The notes: generated by a model not told the origin, from the letters alone. DNA of 59,603 nucleotides from Canibacter zhoujuaniae (GCF_011752015.1 NZ_JAAIKA010000004.1:1-59603); one strand, 5' to 3'; positions 26,488 through 35,506 are shown, counted from the first letter of the stretch. Made by a program: numbers and translations.

Positions 26488-27180
26488 TTAAAACAGTGCG
26501 TTCATATCTTCTATGCCGCGCATCGCGTCATAGTCGAGAGTGACACAACGGATGCCGCGATCCTCTGCGAGAGTGCGCGCCTGCGGTTTAATCTCTTGGG
26601 CAGCGAAAATACCCTGCACAGGTGCGAGATTGGGGTCGCGATTCATCAGCTCCAGGTAGCGGGTGAGCTGTTCTACGCCGTCAATCTCACCGCGACGTTT
26701 TATCTCAACCGCGACGGTTCTGCCGTCACCGTCGCGCGCCAAAATGTCGACCGGCCCGATTGCGGTCATATATTCGCGGCGCACAAGCTGAAAGTCGGTG
26801 CCAAGCAACTCAATTTGATCCGCAAGCAGTTCCTGCAGGTGGGCCTCCACACCGTCTTTGCGTAAACCAGGATCAACCCCCAGTGACCACTCGTGATCGG
26901 CAATTATTTCATAGATAGAAATTAGTAGACGGTCTGCGGTTTTTGTTTGTGTGATCTGCCAAACTTCTTGAATTCCTGCTGCCGTCTGCTCTGCGGTAGG
27001 GGTAAGCGTTTCAAAACTAGCTGGCGGGTTCATCCAGTTCAGCGGTTTGTAGCTGCCGCCGTCTGAGTGGATGAGGATCGATCCATCCGCCTTTAAGATT
27101 AGCGCGCGTCGTGCTGGTGGCAGATGCGAGGTGAGCCGACCGGCATAGTCTACAGAGCAGTTTGCAACAACAATTCGCAC
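26488..27180 (-). CDS. nucS: Endonuclease NucS (EndoMS), mismatch-specific
   Basis: A 230-residue enzyme that cleaves DNA at mismatches and replaces MutSL repair in actinobacteria. The N-terminal part begins [20 protein letters not shown]. The C-terminal RecB-like nuclease domain carries [27 protein letters not shown], with the catalytic Asp and ExK, then [13 protein letters not shown] choose the GTG at 27180 as start because the family begins at this RIVVANCSV strand; a longer in-frame version from 27276 would run into the MATE gene. The last residues LNALF lie near the position of the clamp-binding tail found in this family. The minus-strand neighbour upstream is the MATE exporter. Confidence 0.93.
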   Translation of the reverse strand: MRIVVANCSVDYAGRLTSHLPPARRALILKADGSILIHSDGGSYKPLNWMNPPASFETLTPTAEQTAAGIQEVWQITQTKTADRLLISIYEIIADHEWSLGVDPGLRKDGVEAHLQELLADQIELLGTDFQLVRREYMTAIGPVDILARDGDGRTVAVEIKRRGEIDGVEQLTRYLELMNRDPNLAPVQGIFAAQEIKPQARTLAEDRGIRCVTLDYDAMRGIEDMNALF

Positions 27181-27209
27181 GCCTTTAAGGGTAGCGGAAT
27201 CTAGCTGAT

Positions 27210-28520
27210 TTAAATCCCCATCCACGCAGAACCGCGGGTGCGCAGACTGAGTGTTGTGAGCCGTGACAGCATCCACAGATGATAGTTAGCGATCAGCAGA
27301 ATAGAGATGTACGTAATTTCGGGGAGATTTGCGCCCCAGATGAGAAGCGAAATTGAGACCGGGGCGAAGCACGCGAGGTTTATCAGTGACGTGAGGGCGA
27401 GATAGCGTGAGTCGCCGGAACCCATGAGAATCCCGTCGTAAACAAAAACAAGCCCGCAAACCGGTTGTGCTAACGCGAGAATAATCAGGGCTGGTGGGGT
27501 GAGCGTCAGCACTCTAGGGTCGCTGGTGAATACGTGGCCGAGCACGGGGGAGAGCAGTAGCAAACCAGTGCCGATTATTGCTCCAAAACCCGCACCCCAG
27601 CGCAGTGTGTAGCGCATCACCTGCCGCACATTATCTTCGCTGCCGGATCCCAGTTCTTTACCAACGAGAGCCTGCGCCGCTATTGCAAGAGCGTCTAGTG
27701 AGAGCATGAACAGGCCAAAAATTGCGGTACTAATTTGGAGGGCAGCGGTGACCTCATTGCCGCGGATCGTGGCGGCTGCCAAAACCAGCAGCAGCCCGAC
27801 ACGCATACTGAGTGTGCGCAGAAAAAGCCATCCGCCGCTGATACCGGCGGCGCGCACGCCCGTAAGATTTGGGCGCCAACTGGCCTGTATCTGTGTGACG
27901 CGCCGGGCAATTATGACGAAAAACGCCACAGCCATGCCGTATTCAGCGATAACAGTGCCGATTGCGCTGCCGGCAACACCGAGGTTAAAACCGTAAATAA
28001 AAATTGCGTTGAGAATAGCGTTTGCGGCAAATCCAACAACGGTGATGATGAGCGGTGTGACCGTGTTTTGCATTCCCCGCTCGAGACCTGTGGCGGCCAT
28101 TGAGAACAGCATTGCTGGAATACCCAGCGCGCAGATTGTTGCGTATTGCACAGCGAAGATCGGGCTTTCAGCACTGCTATCACGCATCATCAGTTGTGTG
28201 AATGGTGTCGCGATAGCCGCTGTGATAAGAGCAGCGGCAAGACCGACAGCGAGCGCAACCCAGATGGAATCAACACCCGCTTGGACTGCGCCTTTTGTAT
28301 CCCCAGCGCCGAGCTTGCGCGCCACCAGCGGTGTGGTCGCGTAGGCGAGAAATATCATGAGACCAACAACGGTGTTGACCAGTGTTGAACCAACCGCAAG
28401 GCCAGCGAGGGCCGGAGCACCAAGATGGCCAACCATTGCTGTGTCGAGCAGCACAAAAAGTGGCTGGGCGATGAGGGTGCCGAGCGCCGGTAGCGCAAGC
28501 CGCAGAATTTCGCGTCGCAT
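27210..28520 (-). CDS. MATE-family efflux transporter (DinF-like)
   Basis: A 436-residue, 12-helix cation-coupled exporter. The N-terminal half has [25 protein letters not shown], the characteristic MATE helix 2 with Asp, and the C-terminal half repeats the pattern with [20 protein letters not shown]. DinF-type relatives export drugs or metabolites. The ATG at 28520 has no Shine-Dalgarno; TAGACT lies six bases before it, implying a leaderless message from a promoter shared with the divergent M13 peptidase gene only 17 bp away. Confidence 0.9.
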   Translation of the reverse strand: MRREILRLALPALGTLIAQPLFVLLDTAMVGHLGAPALAGLAVGSTLVNTVVGLMIFLAYATTPLVARKLGAGDTKGAVQAGVDSIWVALAVGLAAALITAAIATPFTQLMMRDSSAESPIFAVQYATICALGIPAMLFSMAATGLERGMQNTVTPLIITVVGFAANAILNAIFIYGFNLGVAGSAIGTVIAEYGMAVAFFVIIARRVTQIQASWRPNLTGVRAAGISGGWLFLRTLSMRVGLLLVLAAATIRGNEVTAALQISTAIFGLFMLSLDALAIAAQALVGKELGSGSEDNVRQVMRYTLRWGAGFGAIIGTGLLLLSPVLGHVFTSDPRVLTLTPPALIILALAQPVCGLVFVYDGILMGSGDSRYLALTSLINLACFAPVSISLLIWGANLPEITYISILLIANYHLWMLSRLTTLSLRTRGSAWMGI

Positions 28521-28537
28521 AACAGTAGTCTAGTTGT
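28521..28537. promoter_or_regulatory. 17-bp divergent promoter with overlapping -10 boxes
   Basis: TAGTCT (28526-28531) lies six bases before the plus-strand ATG and TAGACT (minus strand, 28532-28527) six bases before the minus-strand ATG. The two -10-like boxes overlap by five bases and both genes lack a Shine-Dalgarno, so one symmetric element may drive two leaderless transcripts. Confidence 0.5.
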
Positions 28538-30520
28538 ATGAAAAAATCAGGTATCGATATTGCCGAATTGAACCCAGATATCAGGCCACAAGACGACCTG
28601 TATCGACACGTTAACGGGAAGTGGCTGGATCGCACTGAGATTCCTGCTGATAAGGCGCGATACGGCTCATTCCATATTTTGCATGAAAACGCTGAAGCAG
28701 CGGTGCGAGACATTATCACTGGAAACAGCGAGGTTAATGGCGAGGCACCCGTAGACGACCGTGACGCTGCTGATCTTGCGAAAATTCAGCTTCTGTTTAA
28801 CAGCTACATGGATGAATACCGGCTGCGTGAGATCGGCCTAGCACCGCTGCAGCGCGAGCTTGACCGTGTGAGTGAGGTTGAGTCGTTAGGTGATCTTATT
28901 CGCCTTGTTGCGGCGAACGATATGCGCGGGTTTGCAAGTTTTCTTAGCGCCTACATTGATAACGATCTTGAAGACCCAACAAAATACATGCTCTTCGTCA
29001 ATCAGGGCGGCATTACTCTGCCAGACGAGTCTTACTATCGGCAGGAACAGTTCGGCGAGATCCGCAAGAAATTCGTCGCGCACATTGAGCGTATTTTTAC
29101 ACTCGTCGGGGTTGCGGATGCGGCTGCGAGAGCGCAAGCGATCTTTGAGTTGGAGACCAAAATAGCAGCGGCGCACTGGGATCAAGTGCGCTCGCGCGAT
29201 GTGCAGCAGACATACAACCCGATGTCTTGGGCCGAGTTTGATAAGCTCACACCTAATATTCTGTGGGAGGAATATTTCGATATTCTCGGTGTCAAGCTGC
29301 CTGCTGAGGTGGTTGTGCGGCAGCCCTCTGCGGTGGCCGAGTTCTTTAAACTTCTGGGCAGCGAGCCCCTTGCAGCTTGGATCGACTGGTATCGTTGGCG
29401 TGTTGTGCAGGGTGCGATAAGCAGCTTGCAACCGGAGCTTGCCGAAGCAAACTTTGAGTTTTTTGGCACCGTGCTGACAGGCGCACAAAAGCAGCGCGAG
29501 CGGTGGCGACGCGGTGTGAACCGTGCTGAGGGCGCAATGGGTGAGGCTGTCGGCCGTATTTACGTTGCTCAGCACTTTAATGAGCACGCTAAGTCTGCAA
29601 TGGATGAGCTCGTAGACTACCTGATTTTGGCCTACCGGCAGTCGATTCAGGCGCTTGACTGGATGAGCGAGGAAACAAAGACGAAAGCATTAGATAAACT
29701 CGCTAAATTTACGCCGAAGATTGGCTATCCGGTGAAGTGGCGTGACTATTCAGAGCTTGCAGTGAGCGAGGATCTGCTTGCGACATCCGCCGCTGTTGCG
29801 GAGTTCCACGCCCGCATTGAGTGGGCAAAGTTAGGCTCGCCTGTTGATCGCGAGGAGTGGTTTATGACTCCGCAGACTGTGAACGCCTACTACAACCCTG
29901 GTTTTAATGAAATCGTATTTCCGGCCGCTATCTTGCAGCCTCCTTTCTTCAGCGCTGATGTTGACGCAGCAACAAACTTCGGAGCAATCGGGGCTGTTAT
30001 TGGGCATGAAATTGGCCACGGTTTCGATGATCGGGGCAGCCAGTATGATGGCGACGGTCAGCTCAACAACTGGTGGACGGATGCGGATCGGGCAGCTTTC
30101 GAGGAGCGCACCGCAGTCTTGATCGGGCAGTATGATGCGCTTTCCCCGGAGGGTGCCGAGGGGCAGACCGTCAACGGCTCACTGACAATCGGTGAAAACA
30201 TTGGTGACCTGGCTGGCTTGTCGATAGCTTGGAAGGCCTATCTGCTTTACCTTGCAGATCAGGGTATTTCGCTCGCAGAAGCGCCTGTGATTGACGGTCT
30301 GTCAGCTGCAGAGCGATTCTTCTACTCGTGGGCGCAGTGCTGGCAGCAAAAGTCACGACCGGAAGAGACGGTGCGACTTCTAACAACCGATCCACACTCC
30401 CCAAATGAGTTCCGCTGCAATCAAATCGTGCGCAACCTCGATGTGTTCCATGAAACATTCGGCACTAAGCCTGGTGATCAACTCTGGCTAGATCCCGCCG
30501 ATCGCGTGCATATTTGGTAG
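28538..30520 (+). CDS. M13-family metallopeptidase (PepO/neprilysin-like)
   Basis: A 660-residue zinc endopeptidase. The zinc motif HEIGH is at 490-494 in VIGHEIGHGFDDRG, the third ligand Glu in SLTIGENIGDLAGL, and the substrate-binding NAYYNPGFNEIVFPAAILQPP is present before it; the C-terminus ends PADRVHIW, matching the family C-terminal CxVW/RxxxW-like end. No signal peptide is visible, so it is probably cytoplasmic or exported without one, as for several bacterial PepO proteins. It degrades small peptides. It adjoins the TOMM cluster on the other strand; a link is possible but not supported by operon structure. Confidence 0.93.
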   Translation: MKKSGIDIAELNPDIRPQDDLYRHVNGKWLDRTEIPADKARYGSFHILHENAEAAVRDIITGNSEVNGEAPVDDRDAADLAKIQLLFNSYMDEYRLREIGLAPLQRELDRVSEVESLGDLIRLVAANDMRGFASFLSAYIDNDLEDPTKYMLFVNQGGITLPDESYYRQEQFGEIRKKFVAHIERIFTLVGVADAAARAQAIFELETKIAAAHWDQVRSRDVQQTYNPMSWAEFDKLTPNILWEEYFDILGVKLPAEVVVRQPSAVAEFFKLLGSEPLAAWIDWYRWRVVQGAISSLQPELAEANFEFFGTVLTGAQKQRERWRRGVNRAEGAMGEAVGRIYVAQHFNEHAKSAMDELVDYLILAYRQSIQALDWMSEETKTKALDKLAKFTPKIGYPVKWRDYSELAVSEDLLATSAAVAEFHARIEWAKLGSPVDREEWFMTPQTVNAYYNPGFNEIVFPAAILQPPFFSADVDAATNFGAIGAVIGHEIGHGFDDRGSQYDGDGQLNNWWTDADRAAFEERTAVLIGQYDALSPEGAEGQTVNGSLTIGENIGDLAGLSIAWKAYLLYLADQGISLAEAPVIDGLSAAERFFYSWAQCWQQKSRPEETVRLLTTDPHSPNEFRCNQIVRNLDVFHETFGTKPGDQLWLDPADRVHIW

Positions 30521-30537
30521 GTTTTGTGGTTTCCACC

Positions 30538-30570
30538 GTGCCCGTTCCGTAATGTCTGCGGGGCGGGCAC
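30538..30570 (+). terminator. Hairpin terminator after the M13 peptidase gene
   Basis: GTGCCCGTTCCG pairs with CGGGGCGGGCAC with two G-T wobbles around a nine-base loop, followed by AATAATTTT. It separates the peptidase from the converging TOMM operon. Confidence 0.7.
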
Positions 30571-30622
30571 AATAATTTTCATCAGCTTGCTGTGTGTGCT
30601 CGATCAGATCTGCGTAGAGCAC

Positions 30623-31747
30623 TCAACCCGCGGGTGTCAGAGATAAGAGTGAATCACGATTCAGTTCAGAAATCTCCGTAGCGCCAAGGGTATTTTCCTT
30701 CGCAGGATTTTTAGAATAGGCCCTTCGTATCGCAAGCTTTCCAGGAATGGCTTGGATACCAAAGATTTCAGCCGCAGTTGTAGTAGCAAGCGTGACAGTG
30801 TCAGCTGCTGAAATCCCGATATGGGCAAGAAGCGCAAGCTCCTCTAATAAACCGTAACCTGGAATCACAGCAAGTTGTGGGGCCTTTGAGGCAGGTAAGA
30901 AGATTACCCCTGCTTGCGCTGCATTCCCAATCCAGCCAACGAGTCGCTCCCACCCTTTGTCCAGTCCTTGACGTTCTTTCCCGGTAGGTTCTCTCATTCC
31001 TGAGTGAGCCTCAAGAGCTCGCTTTCCCGTAAGATACCCCATTCCTTGCCTCATCTGCTGCAGGTACCGAGTGTGAGGCACTATACTAGACAACTCTTGA
31101 AGATAGGGTGCCTGAATCGCCTCTTTAAGAAAGACTGCACGACGTAGCGACACGAGACCAGTGCAAATAGGCACTCCATGCTCTAGAAGCGTATTCGTTA
31201 GCTCAGACCATGAATCTTCTTTAACGTTGGAAGCAGAAGTGAGCGCCTCCCTAGGAGAGCTTTGACTCGGAAGTAAGGCGGCTACTCCATCAATAATTTG
31301 CACGTGACCAAGACGCGTCGCTTTAAGTGCCCCAGAACCACGTCCAGAGACTGAGATACCCTTCGGATTAGCTGTTTCCCAAACAGCTTGAAAGAAATCA
31401 GGGCGCGATGATCTAACACCAATCCAGCGCTCACCTGTTGCTAAACATAAAGAAACTATTCCATCCAATTGCGATCTGTTTGCAATGACAATTTCACTCC
31501 GAGAGAGCGGAGTCGAGTCTGTGATGGTTACAGTTCCACCTATAAGCCTAACCGGATTTAAATTTGCGTTAAATCGGAAACTTGCCGCTATTCCTGAACC
31601 TGTATCACGAATGGCAGCAACACCAAATTTCCGACATTGCAAAGCAATACTTTCAGAGTCAGCACAGAGGTTTCCGCATAGATCTTCAACATAACCCGTC
31701 ACAGCACATGAGGAGTCGATGAGCATATAAGATGAAACGGCTATCAT
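30623..31747 (-). CDS. Degenerate amidohydrolase-like protein, last gene of the TOMM cluster
   Basis: A 374-residue protein with the layout of imidazolonepropionase/prolidase-type amidohydrolases but without metal ligands. KFGVAAIRDTGSG matches the GVTTVRDTGSG region, RLGHVQIIDGVAAL the IEHG strand, and GYGLLEELALLAHIGISAADTVTLATTTAAEIFGI the C-terminal helix pair of the family. The expected HxH after strand 1 reads IDSSCAV, the later His is Asp (IDG), and the GTDAG aspartate region reads LPASKAP. It therefore looks like a pseudoenzyme rather than a hydrolase; a scaffold, immunity or peptide-binding role is possible. Its ATG overlaps the stop of the CPBP protease by four bases, so it is translationally coupled to the cluster. 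AT-richer codon use matches the cluster. Confidence 0.7.
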   Translation of the reverse strand: MIAVSSYMLIDSSCAVTGYVEDLCGNLCADSESIALQCRKFGVAAIRDTGSGIAASFRFNANLNPVRLIGGTVTITDSTPLSRSEIVIANRSQLDGIVSLCLATGERWIGVRSSRPDFFQAVWETANPKGISVSGRGSGALKATRLGHVQIIDGVAALLPSQSSPREALTSASNVKEDSWSELTNTLLEHGVPICTGLVSLRRAVFLKEAIQAPYLQELSSIVPHTRYLQQMRQGMGYLTGKRALEAHSGMREPTGKERQGLDKGWERLVGWIGNAAQAGVIFLPASKAPQLAVIPGYGLLEELALLAHIGISAADTVTLATTTAAEIFGIQAIPGKLAIRRAYSKNPAKENTLGATEISELNRDSLLSLTPAG

Positions 31748-32463
31748 GAGCAGTTCCTTTCTTTCACCCTGAATTGCAGCAGGACGAGGAATTGATAGAA
31801 CAGGTGGACTAACAGTGAAGCAATTGGTCCGCCTGCTACGGCAGTAACCCCAAGAATCAAGCCCAAAACAGACTTTCCGGCGACGGCTGGGATGCCGAAC
31901 GCTATGTGGTTTACTCCGTATACCATCGCTTGTAGCAAAAGAAGGTGGAAGAGTAAATCTTCGTGCAAAAAGGTGAAGCCACCAAGAAGAAAAACTCCCC
32001 GGTAGAAAAATTCTTCTCCTCCTGCAGAAAGAATAGAAAGAGCGGTAAAAATAATTGAGTTTCGTTGGGCGAGCTGTCCAACTGCATTCATTGTCTCAGA
32101 GCGTCTAGCTACTGGCATATACAAGAACGATAAGTCACGACTAACACGGTTGCGGTACCAGCGCTGTGTGATAATCGCTTCCAGTCGAAACGCAAGAAAT
32201 GCTGATATAGAGCCACCGGCGATGCTGAAAATAAAAATTTGAACATCAAAAACGCCTACGGCACCTGCAATAAGAACCTTTGATGCAATATTTTGAGTCA
32301 CAATAAAGTAAGTACCGACAGCAAATGTTGTGGCGGCAAGTATGACAGGCATTACGCTAACAGTGCGGTGTCGCCATCTTGGCAGTACTGTTAAGCCGAC
32401 GCCGACGAACGCCACTGTCATAGAGATGGCAAGGGCGCCACCGATCAAGGTTTGCAGATCCAC
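31744..32463 (-). CDS. CPBP-family intramembrane metalloprotease (SagE-like)
   Basis: A 239-residue, about seven-helix membrane protein. The CPBP (Abi/CAAX protease) motif GGEEFFYRGVFL supplies the Glu-Glu and Arg, and the later GVNHIAFGIP has the conserved His. In streptolysin-S-type clusters the homologous SagE is thought to cleave the leader from the modified precursor and also to give self-immunity. Here the precursor ends its leader with APGG, the expected cleavage point. It lies twelve bases after the SagB-like dehydrogenase gene and is overlapped by the amidohydrolase-like gene. Confidence 0.85.
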   Translation of the reverse strand: MDLQTLIGGALAISMTVAFVGVGLTVLPRWRHRTVSVMPVILAATTFAVGTYFIVTQNIASKVLIAGAVGVFDVQIFIFSIAGGSISAFLAFRLEAIITQRWYRNRVSRDLSFLYMPVARRSETMNAVGQLAQRNSIIFTALSILSAGGEEFFYRGVFLLGGFTFLHEDLLFHLLLLQAMVYGVNHIAFGIPAVAGKSVLGLILGVTAVAGGPIASLLVHLFYQFLVLLQFRVKERNCS

Positions 32464-32475
32464 GGGGGTATTTCC

Positions 32476-33402
32476 CTAATGTGGCTGGCGTGAGAGTAAA
32501 GGTGTCGCAGGTTTTCCCACTCCGATTACAAGTGACACATATTTATCTAAACCGTTGTATCCGAGTAGATCGTTTATTGGTTCGTCAAGAAAACCTGCTA
32601 CCGCGCAGCAGCCGAGACCTGCAGAGGAAGAAGCTAAGTACAAACTTTGCATGGCAGCACCAACATCAATGTGAGCAATTCGATACCCACGCGTATGGTA
32701 CTTCCATAGGAAAGAGTTCGCATCATGAACTAGGACTACAACAAAAGGTGCATACAGCAGCCAATCAGATTCAAAAGTCACATCTTGGAGAGCAAGACGA
32801 ATATCTCCCGTGATCAGAGACTCAAGTTCATGACCTACCTGATCGTATCGATAATATCCCTGCGGAATACCATCAACGTTTTGTACGACAATTCCTACGT
32901 CGAAAGAGGAGAGTCCACCCATGGACGGGTAGGGGTAAAGCGGAATATCTCGAACCCCATAACCATCCTCTGAACCATTTTTGCCAAAACTGCGCTTGAG
33001 GACAGCAGCGAACTCTTCCTGTGAAAGGGCTGTGGCCATATAGTCGCGCACAGAGCGTCGCTGCCTAACTACGTCATCAAAAGAAATATCTACAGGCGCG
33101 TCAGTATCTGGGAGTTGAATCTGATGTGGATTCGTTGATGCCCGGTATCTTTGAAGACGCTCTTGCGTCATCTGCATACTTACATGTTCTGCTGTGAAAA
33201 ATTCGTTAACCGAACGAACAAATATCCGTTGAATGATTCGTTGAAGGGTGACTTCGGAAATGCCGCTATTCACGATGTCATACGCAGACTCCGCAATTTC
33301 CTTCAGAGGTATTAGTGCGTGATCTGGTAGTGAGCCGATGATTTCATTGAGCTCAGCTTGCAGCATCTCACGTGGCGTCAGTGACAATTCAGTATCAGGC
33401 AT
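32476..33402 (-). CDS. SagB-type FMN-dependent thiazoline dehydrogenase
   Basis: A 308-residue nitroreductase-fold enzyme. The FMN-binding RRSVRDYMATALSQEEF, the LYPYPSMGGLSSFDVGIVV segment (Gly-Gly with substrate channel), KYHTRGYRIAHIDVGAAMQSLYLASSSAGLG and the late VAGFLDEPINDLLG are the SagB-type dehydrogenase hallmarks; the Lys-Tyr pair (KYHTRGYR) is the catalytic signature of this subgroup. It would oxidise thiazolines, formed from cysteines of the precursor, to thiazoles. The first about 100 residues are an extra helical N-terminal domain. It sits between the degenerate paralogue upstream and the CPBP protease downstream. Confidence 0.9.
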   Translation of the reverse strand: MPDTELSLTPREMLQAELNEIIGSLPDHALIPLKEIAESAYDIVNSGISEVTLQRIIQRIFVRSVNEFFTAEHVSMQMTQERLQRYRASTNPHQIQLPDTDAPVDISFDDVVRQRRSVRDYMATALSQEEFAAVLKRSFGKNGSEDGYGVRDIPLYPYPSMGGLSSFDVGIVVQNVDGIPQGYYRYDQVGHELESLITGDIRLALQDVTFESDWLLYAPFVVVLVHDANSFLWKYHTRGYRIAHIDVGAAMQSLYLASSSAGLGCCAVAGFLDEPINDLLGYNGLDKYVSLVIGVGKPATPLLSRQPH

Positions 33403-33435
33403 AATCTCCCTTTCATGGTTAGTGGCCTGACAGTT

Positions 33436-34200
33436 TTACGTGTCGGCAACCGTCGCAGCAAAAATAGTTGCGACGGCTCGATCCACGCCATCAGCAGAAA
33501 CAAGCCTATTTAGCGCGCTATTGTTGAAGTGTGAAATAATACTGGGACGCATGTGCAATGAGAGTGCTTGGTTAGTCAGTGCGCCAATTACCATGCCTGC
33601 TGACTGCATCATTGCTCGAGTGGCTTGGACTCCGTGAGTAAACTGCACGCGTACATGAGATCCCACTAGGATAAGAAGCGGACCGTGGGATAGGTCTTGT
33701 GAACTGTCATGAAGTTGTGCTGCTACTTGTTCAGCAAAATTTGATGGAACATTTTGCTCGAAGATAGCACCAGGCTTACTAGGGATTTGTCGCCAAAGTT
33801 GATCTTCGAACAGAACTAGTAAATCCACACCAAAAAGTCCTTGCGCGACTACCGGATTTGTCCATGCGGGACTCAGAAGTTGTCCTAGCGGTTCGTTCGG
33901 AGACCAGTTGCGCGCCCAGCGTGTTTCTAGAGATTTCTCGAAACCTTCAACTGTCGTTGAAAAGAAATAGTTACGGATATTCTGCGCTTCCTGAGCTGAA
34001 GGAAGCCTCTTGAGATCAGCCGCTGTAAATTCTGAGTTAACGAGATAAGACTCTGATGGTGAGCCAGATGTTGAGCTTAGCCGTGTTACTGCCGACTCAA
34101 TGATGTCTGGATCAAGTTCTTGTACACTGACAGGAGGGATCAGCGTCTGTTCAAGAACACGATATATATGTTCTGGATGAAGTTCATTACGGAGTGTCAT
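33436..34200 (-). CDS. Degenerate nitroreductase/SagB-fold protein in the TOMM cluster
   Basis: A 254-residue protein that resembles the C-terminal half of SagB-type dehydrogenases but without their flavin signatures. LFGVDLLVLFEDQLWRQIPSKPGAIFEQN parallels the PLYPY..FDVGIVVQNVDGIPQGYYRYD region of the neighbouring enzyme. ATRAMMQSAGMVIGALTNQALSLHMRPSIISHFNNSALNRLVSADGVDRAVATIFAATV follows the DVGAAMQSLYLASSSAGLG helix and the late GFxD...LLGxxG segment (this long match is described here in pieces: ATRAMMQSAGMV, then SHFNNSALNRLV). The RRSVRxY and KYxxRGY motifs are missing. It is probably a non-catalytic partner, perhaps a dimer subunit of the dehydrogenase. Nine bases separate it from the E1-like gene upstream. 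Confidence 0.6.
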   Translation of the reverse strand: MTLRNELHPEHIYRVLEQTLIPPVSVQELDPDIIESAVTRLSSTSGSPSESYLVNSEFTAADLKRLPSAQEAQNIRNYFFSTTVEGFEKSLETRWARNWSPNEPLGQLLSPAWTNPVVAQGLFGVDLLVLFEDQLWRQIPSKPGAIFEQNVPSNFAEQVAAQLHDSSQDLSHGPLLILVGSHVRVQFTHGVQATRAMMQSAGMVIGALTNQALSLHMRPSIISHFNNSALNRLVSADGVDRAVATIFAATVADT

Positions 34201-34209
34201 GCTGCTTCC

Positions 34210-35124
34210 TTACAGGAAAGGACTGCGAATATCAGCGCGGTTTTCGGTGCAGGCAGGGCAGCGGGCAAGACGGGTTGCGCGCTGCCTAATAATTTCAAGA
34301 CGATCTAGATCAATACGAAGGAAATTTCCTTCGAGGTGGGATCCAACACCAAGAATATGCTGGAGAATTGAGGACGTAAGATATGATGCTGCAAGCGATG
34401 CTACAAATGCAGGAATTTGCGTCGGTATGCTAGCGGAGCCATTCATTTTCATATAGAGATGGTTGAGCTTCATGGACCGCCCAGCTTCTTCCATGACATC
34501 GAAATCATGATAACAACCTGTTTCAGCTGGGACAAACAACGGTCCAACAACAATCTCAGGACCATCAAGATAACCGCCATGCCATGGCACCCCATAAGAG
34601 AGCGCATATTCATTCATGTCATAAAACAAGCCGATGTTTGGGCTGTCAGCAACACAAACTGTGAAATCAGCCGGTTGTTCGGAAACCTCTATTTTTGATG
34701 ATACAGAAATGGCAACTTTGTCTCCAAGCGCATCTTCAAGTAAGCGAGTGCACTCTACTGCGAATTTTCCTTCGCCGATCACCGCTAGTGAATCGATATC
34801 AGGAATCGCCGTGCCGTATCCAATCGTAAGGAATCCGAAATCGAGATCATCTGCAGGAACAAGAACTCCGTTGTTAACAAGAGCCTCAAGGAGCTCAGCA
34901 CCCTCTTCACCATATTGCGTAAGAACACTATGCCGTGAAGCGCCGTTATCAAATGAGAATGCGAGGTCAGAGAGAATTCCACGACGACGAGGATCTACAA
35001 TTCTTCTGGATGCACGTCCACGACTGCCGAATCGCACTATAACCTCATCGTTTGTTGAACGAATAAGTTGGATGGCAGGATTCAGAACAAGACGCGAATC
35101 TAAAGAAGTAGTCATGTCATTCAT
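34210..35124 (-). CDS. E1-ubiquitin-activating-like TOMM cyclodehydratase partner (SagC / ocin-ThiF type)
   Basis: A 304-residue protein of the E1-like (ThiF-fold) family that presents the precursor to the YcaO enzyme. The N-terminal about 90 residues (LVLNPAIQLIRSTNDEVIVRFG...HSVLTQYGEEGAELLEALVNNGVLVP) match the winged-helix leader-recognition (RRE) domain. The middle contains GPLFVPAETGCYHDFDV, the counterpart of GPLVxPGxTxCxxC, and the C-terminus has the zinc-type CPAC. The ATP-binding residues of true E1 enzymes are lacking, as expected. The start is ATG 35124 or 35115; the first overlaps the upstream membrane-protein gene by eight bases. Together with the YcaO protein at 35503-37002 it makes the azoline-forming complex. 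Confidence 0.87.
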   Translation of the reverse strand: MNDMTTSLDSRLVLNPAIQLIRSTNDEVIVRFGSRGRASRRIVDPRRRGILSDLAFSFDNGASRHSVLTQYGEEGAELLEALVNNGVLVPADDLDFGFLTIGYGTAIPDIDSLAVIGEGKFAVECTRLLEDALGDKVAISVSSKIEVSEQPADFTVCVADSPNIGLFYDMNEYALSYGVPWHGGYLDGPEIVVGPLFVPAETGCYHDFDVMEEAGRSMKLNHLYMKMNGSASIPTQIPAFVASLAASYLTSSILQHILGVGSHLEGNFLRIDLDRLEIIRQRATRLARCPACTENRADIRSPFL

Positions 35125-35506
35125 CTTTCGTTAGATAATGAGGGGTGTTTATTTGACGCAAGCCAAGGATAGTAAGGCCAACGAGCGCGAGGCTAGTAAG
35201 TGCTGCAATGGCAGACCATGCAAGGTAGTGGCCTGTAATAAAAGAAGACATTGCACCGTAGAAAGTAAGAGCACCGAATGTAGCGGTAGAGGCAAGTCCC
35301 AGTTTTGGTTTGATTGTAAGGAATACCATGCTTGATAAAACAAAAGCAAGAGCTACCCCAACTACAGCATTTGATGACTTAGGAACCCAGATCCAACCAG
35401 CTGCATGCGAAATCGCGGAGATTGCGATGCTAATGAGCTTAATAACAAGCACAGCATAGAGATAAAGTAGGGTATTCCTTGGAATTCGCATTCTACGCTC
35501 CATCAC
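35117..35506 (-). CDS. Four-helix membrane protein of unknown function in the TOMM cluster
   Basis: A 129-residue hydrophobic protein with four predicted helices at about residues 11-37, 47-63, 69-92 and 94-115, short basic N-terminus (MMERRMRIPR) and an acidic C-terminal tail (NTPHYLTKDE). No enzyme motif is visible. Its ATG overlaps the YcaO stop by four bases and its own stop overlaps the E1-like gene, so it is embedded in the coupled biosynthetic genes. Candidate roles are immunity, or an extra exporter subunit like the small membrane proteins of other streptolysin-type clusters (SagF or LlsX positions). I do not see real similarity to either. Confidence 0.72.
   Translation of the reverse strand: MMERRMRIPRNTLLYLYAVLVIKLISIAISAISHAAGWIWVPKSSNAVVGVALAFVLSSMVFLTIKPKLGLASTATFGALTFYGAMSSFITGHYLAWSAIAALTSLALVGLTILGLRQINTPHYLTKDE

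Noticed and set aside
27181-27276. N-terminal extension of NucS from an ATG at 27276
   Set aside because: It overlaps the MATE gene and precedes the conserved first strand of the family; GTG 27180 fits the family length.
30520-30622. A third copy of the tRNA-Tyr-end repeat on the far side of the TOMM cluster, which would define the whole cluster as one integrated element
   Set aside because: No GTGGCGAGTGAGG or its complement is visible there, so only the IS-type segment can be called flanked.
30571-30622. GTGCTC/GAGCAC hairpin as terminator of the TOMM operon
   Set aside because: The stem is only six bp, the loop is long and no T run follows on the minus strand.
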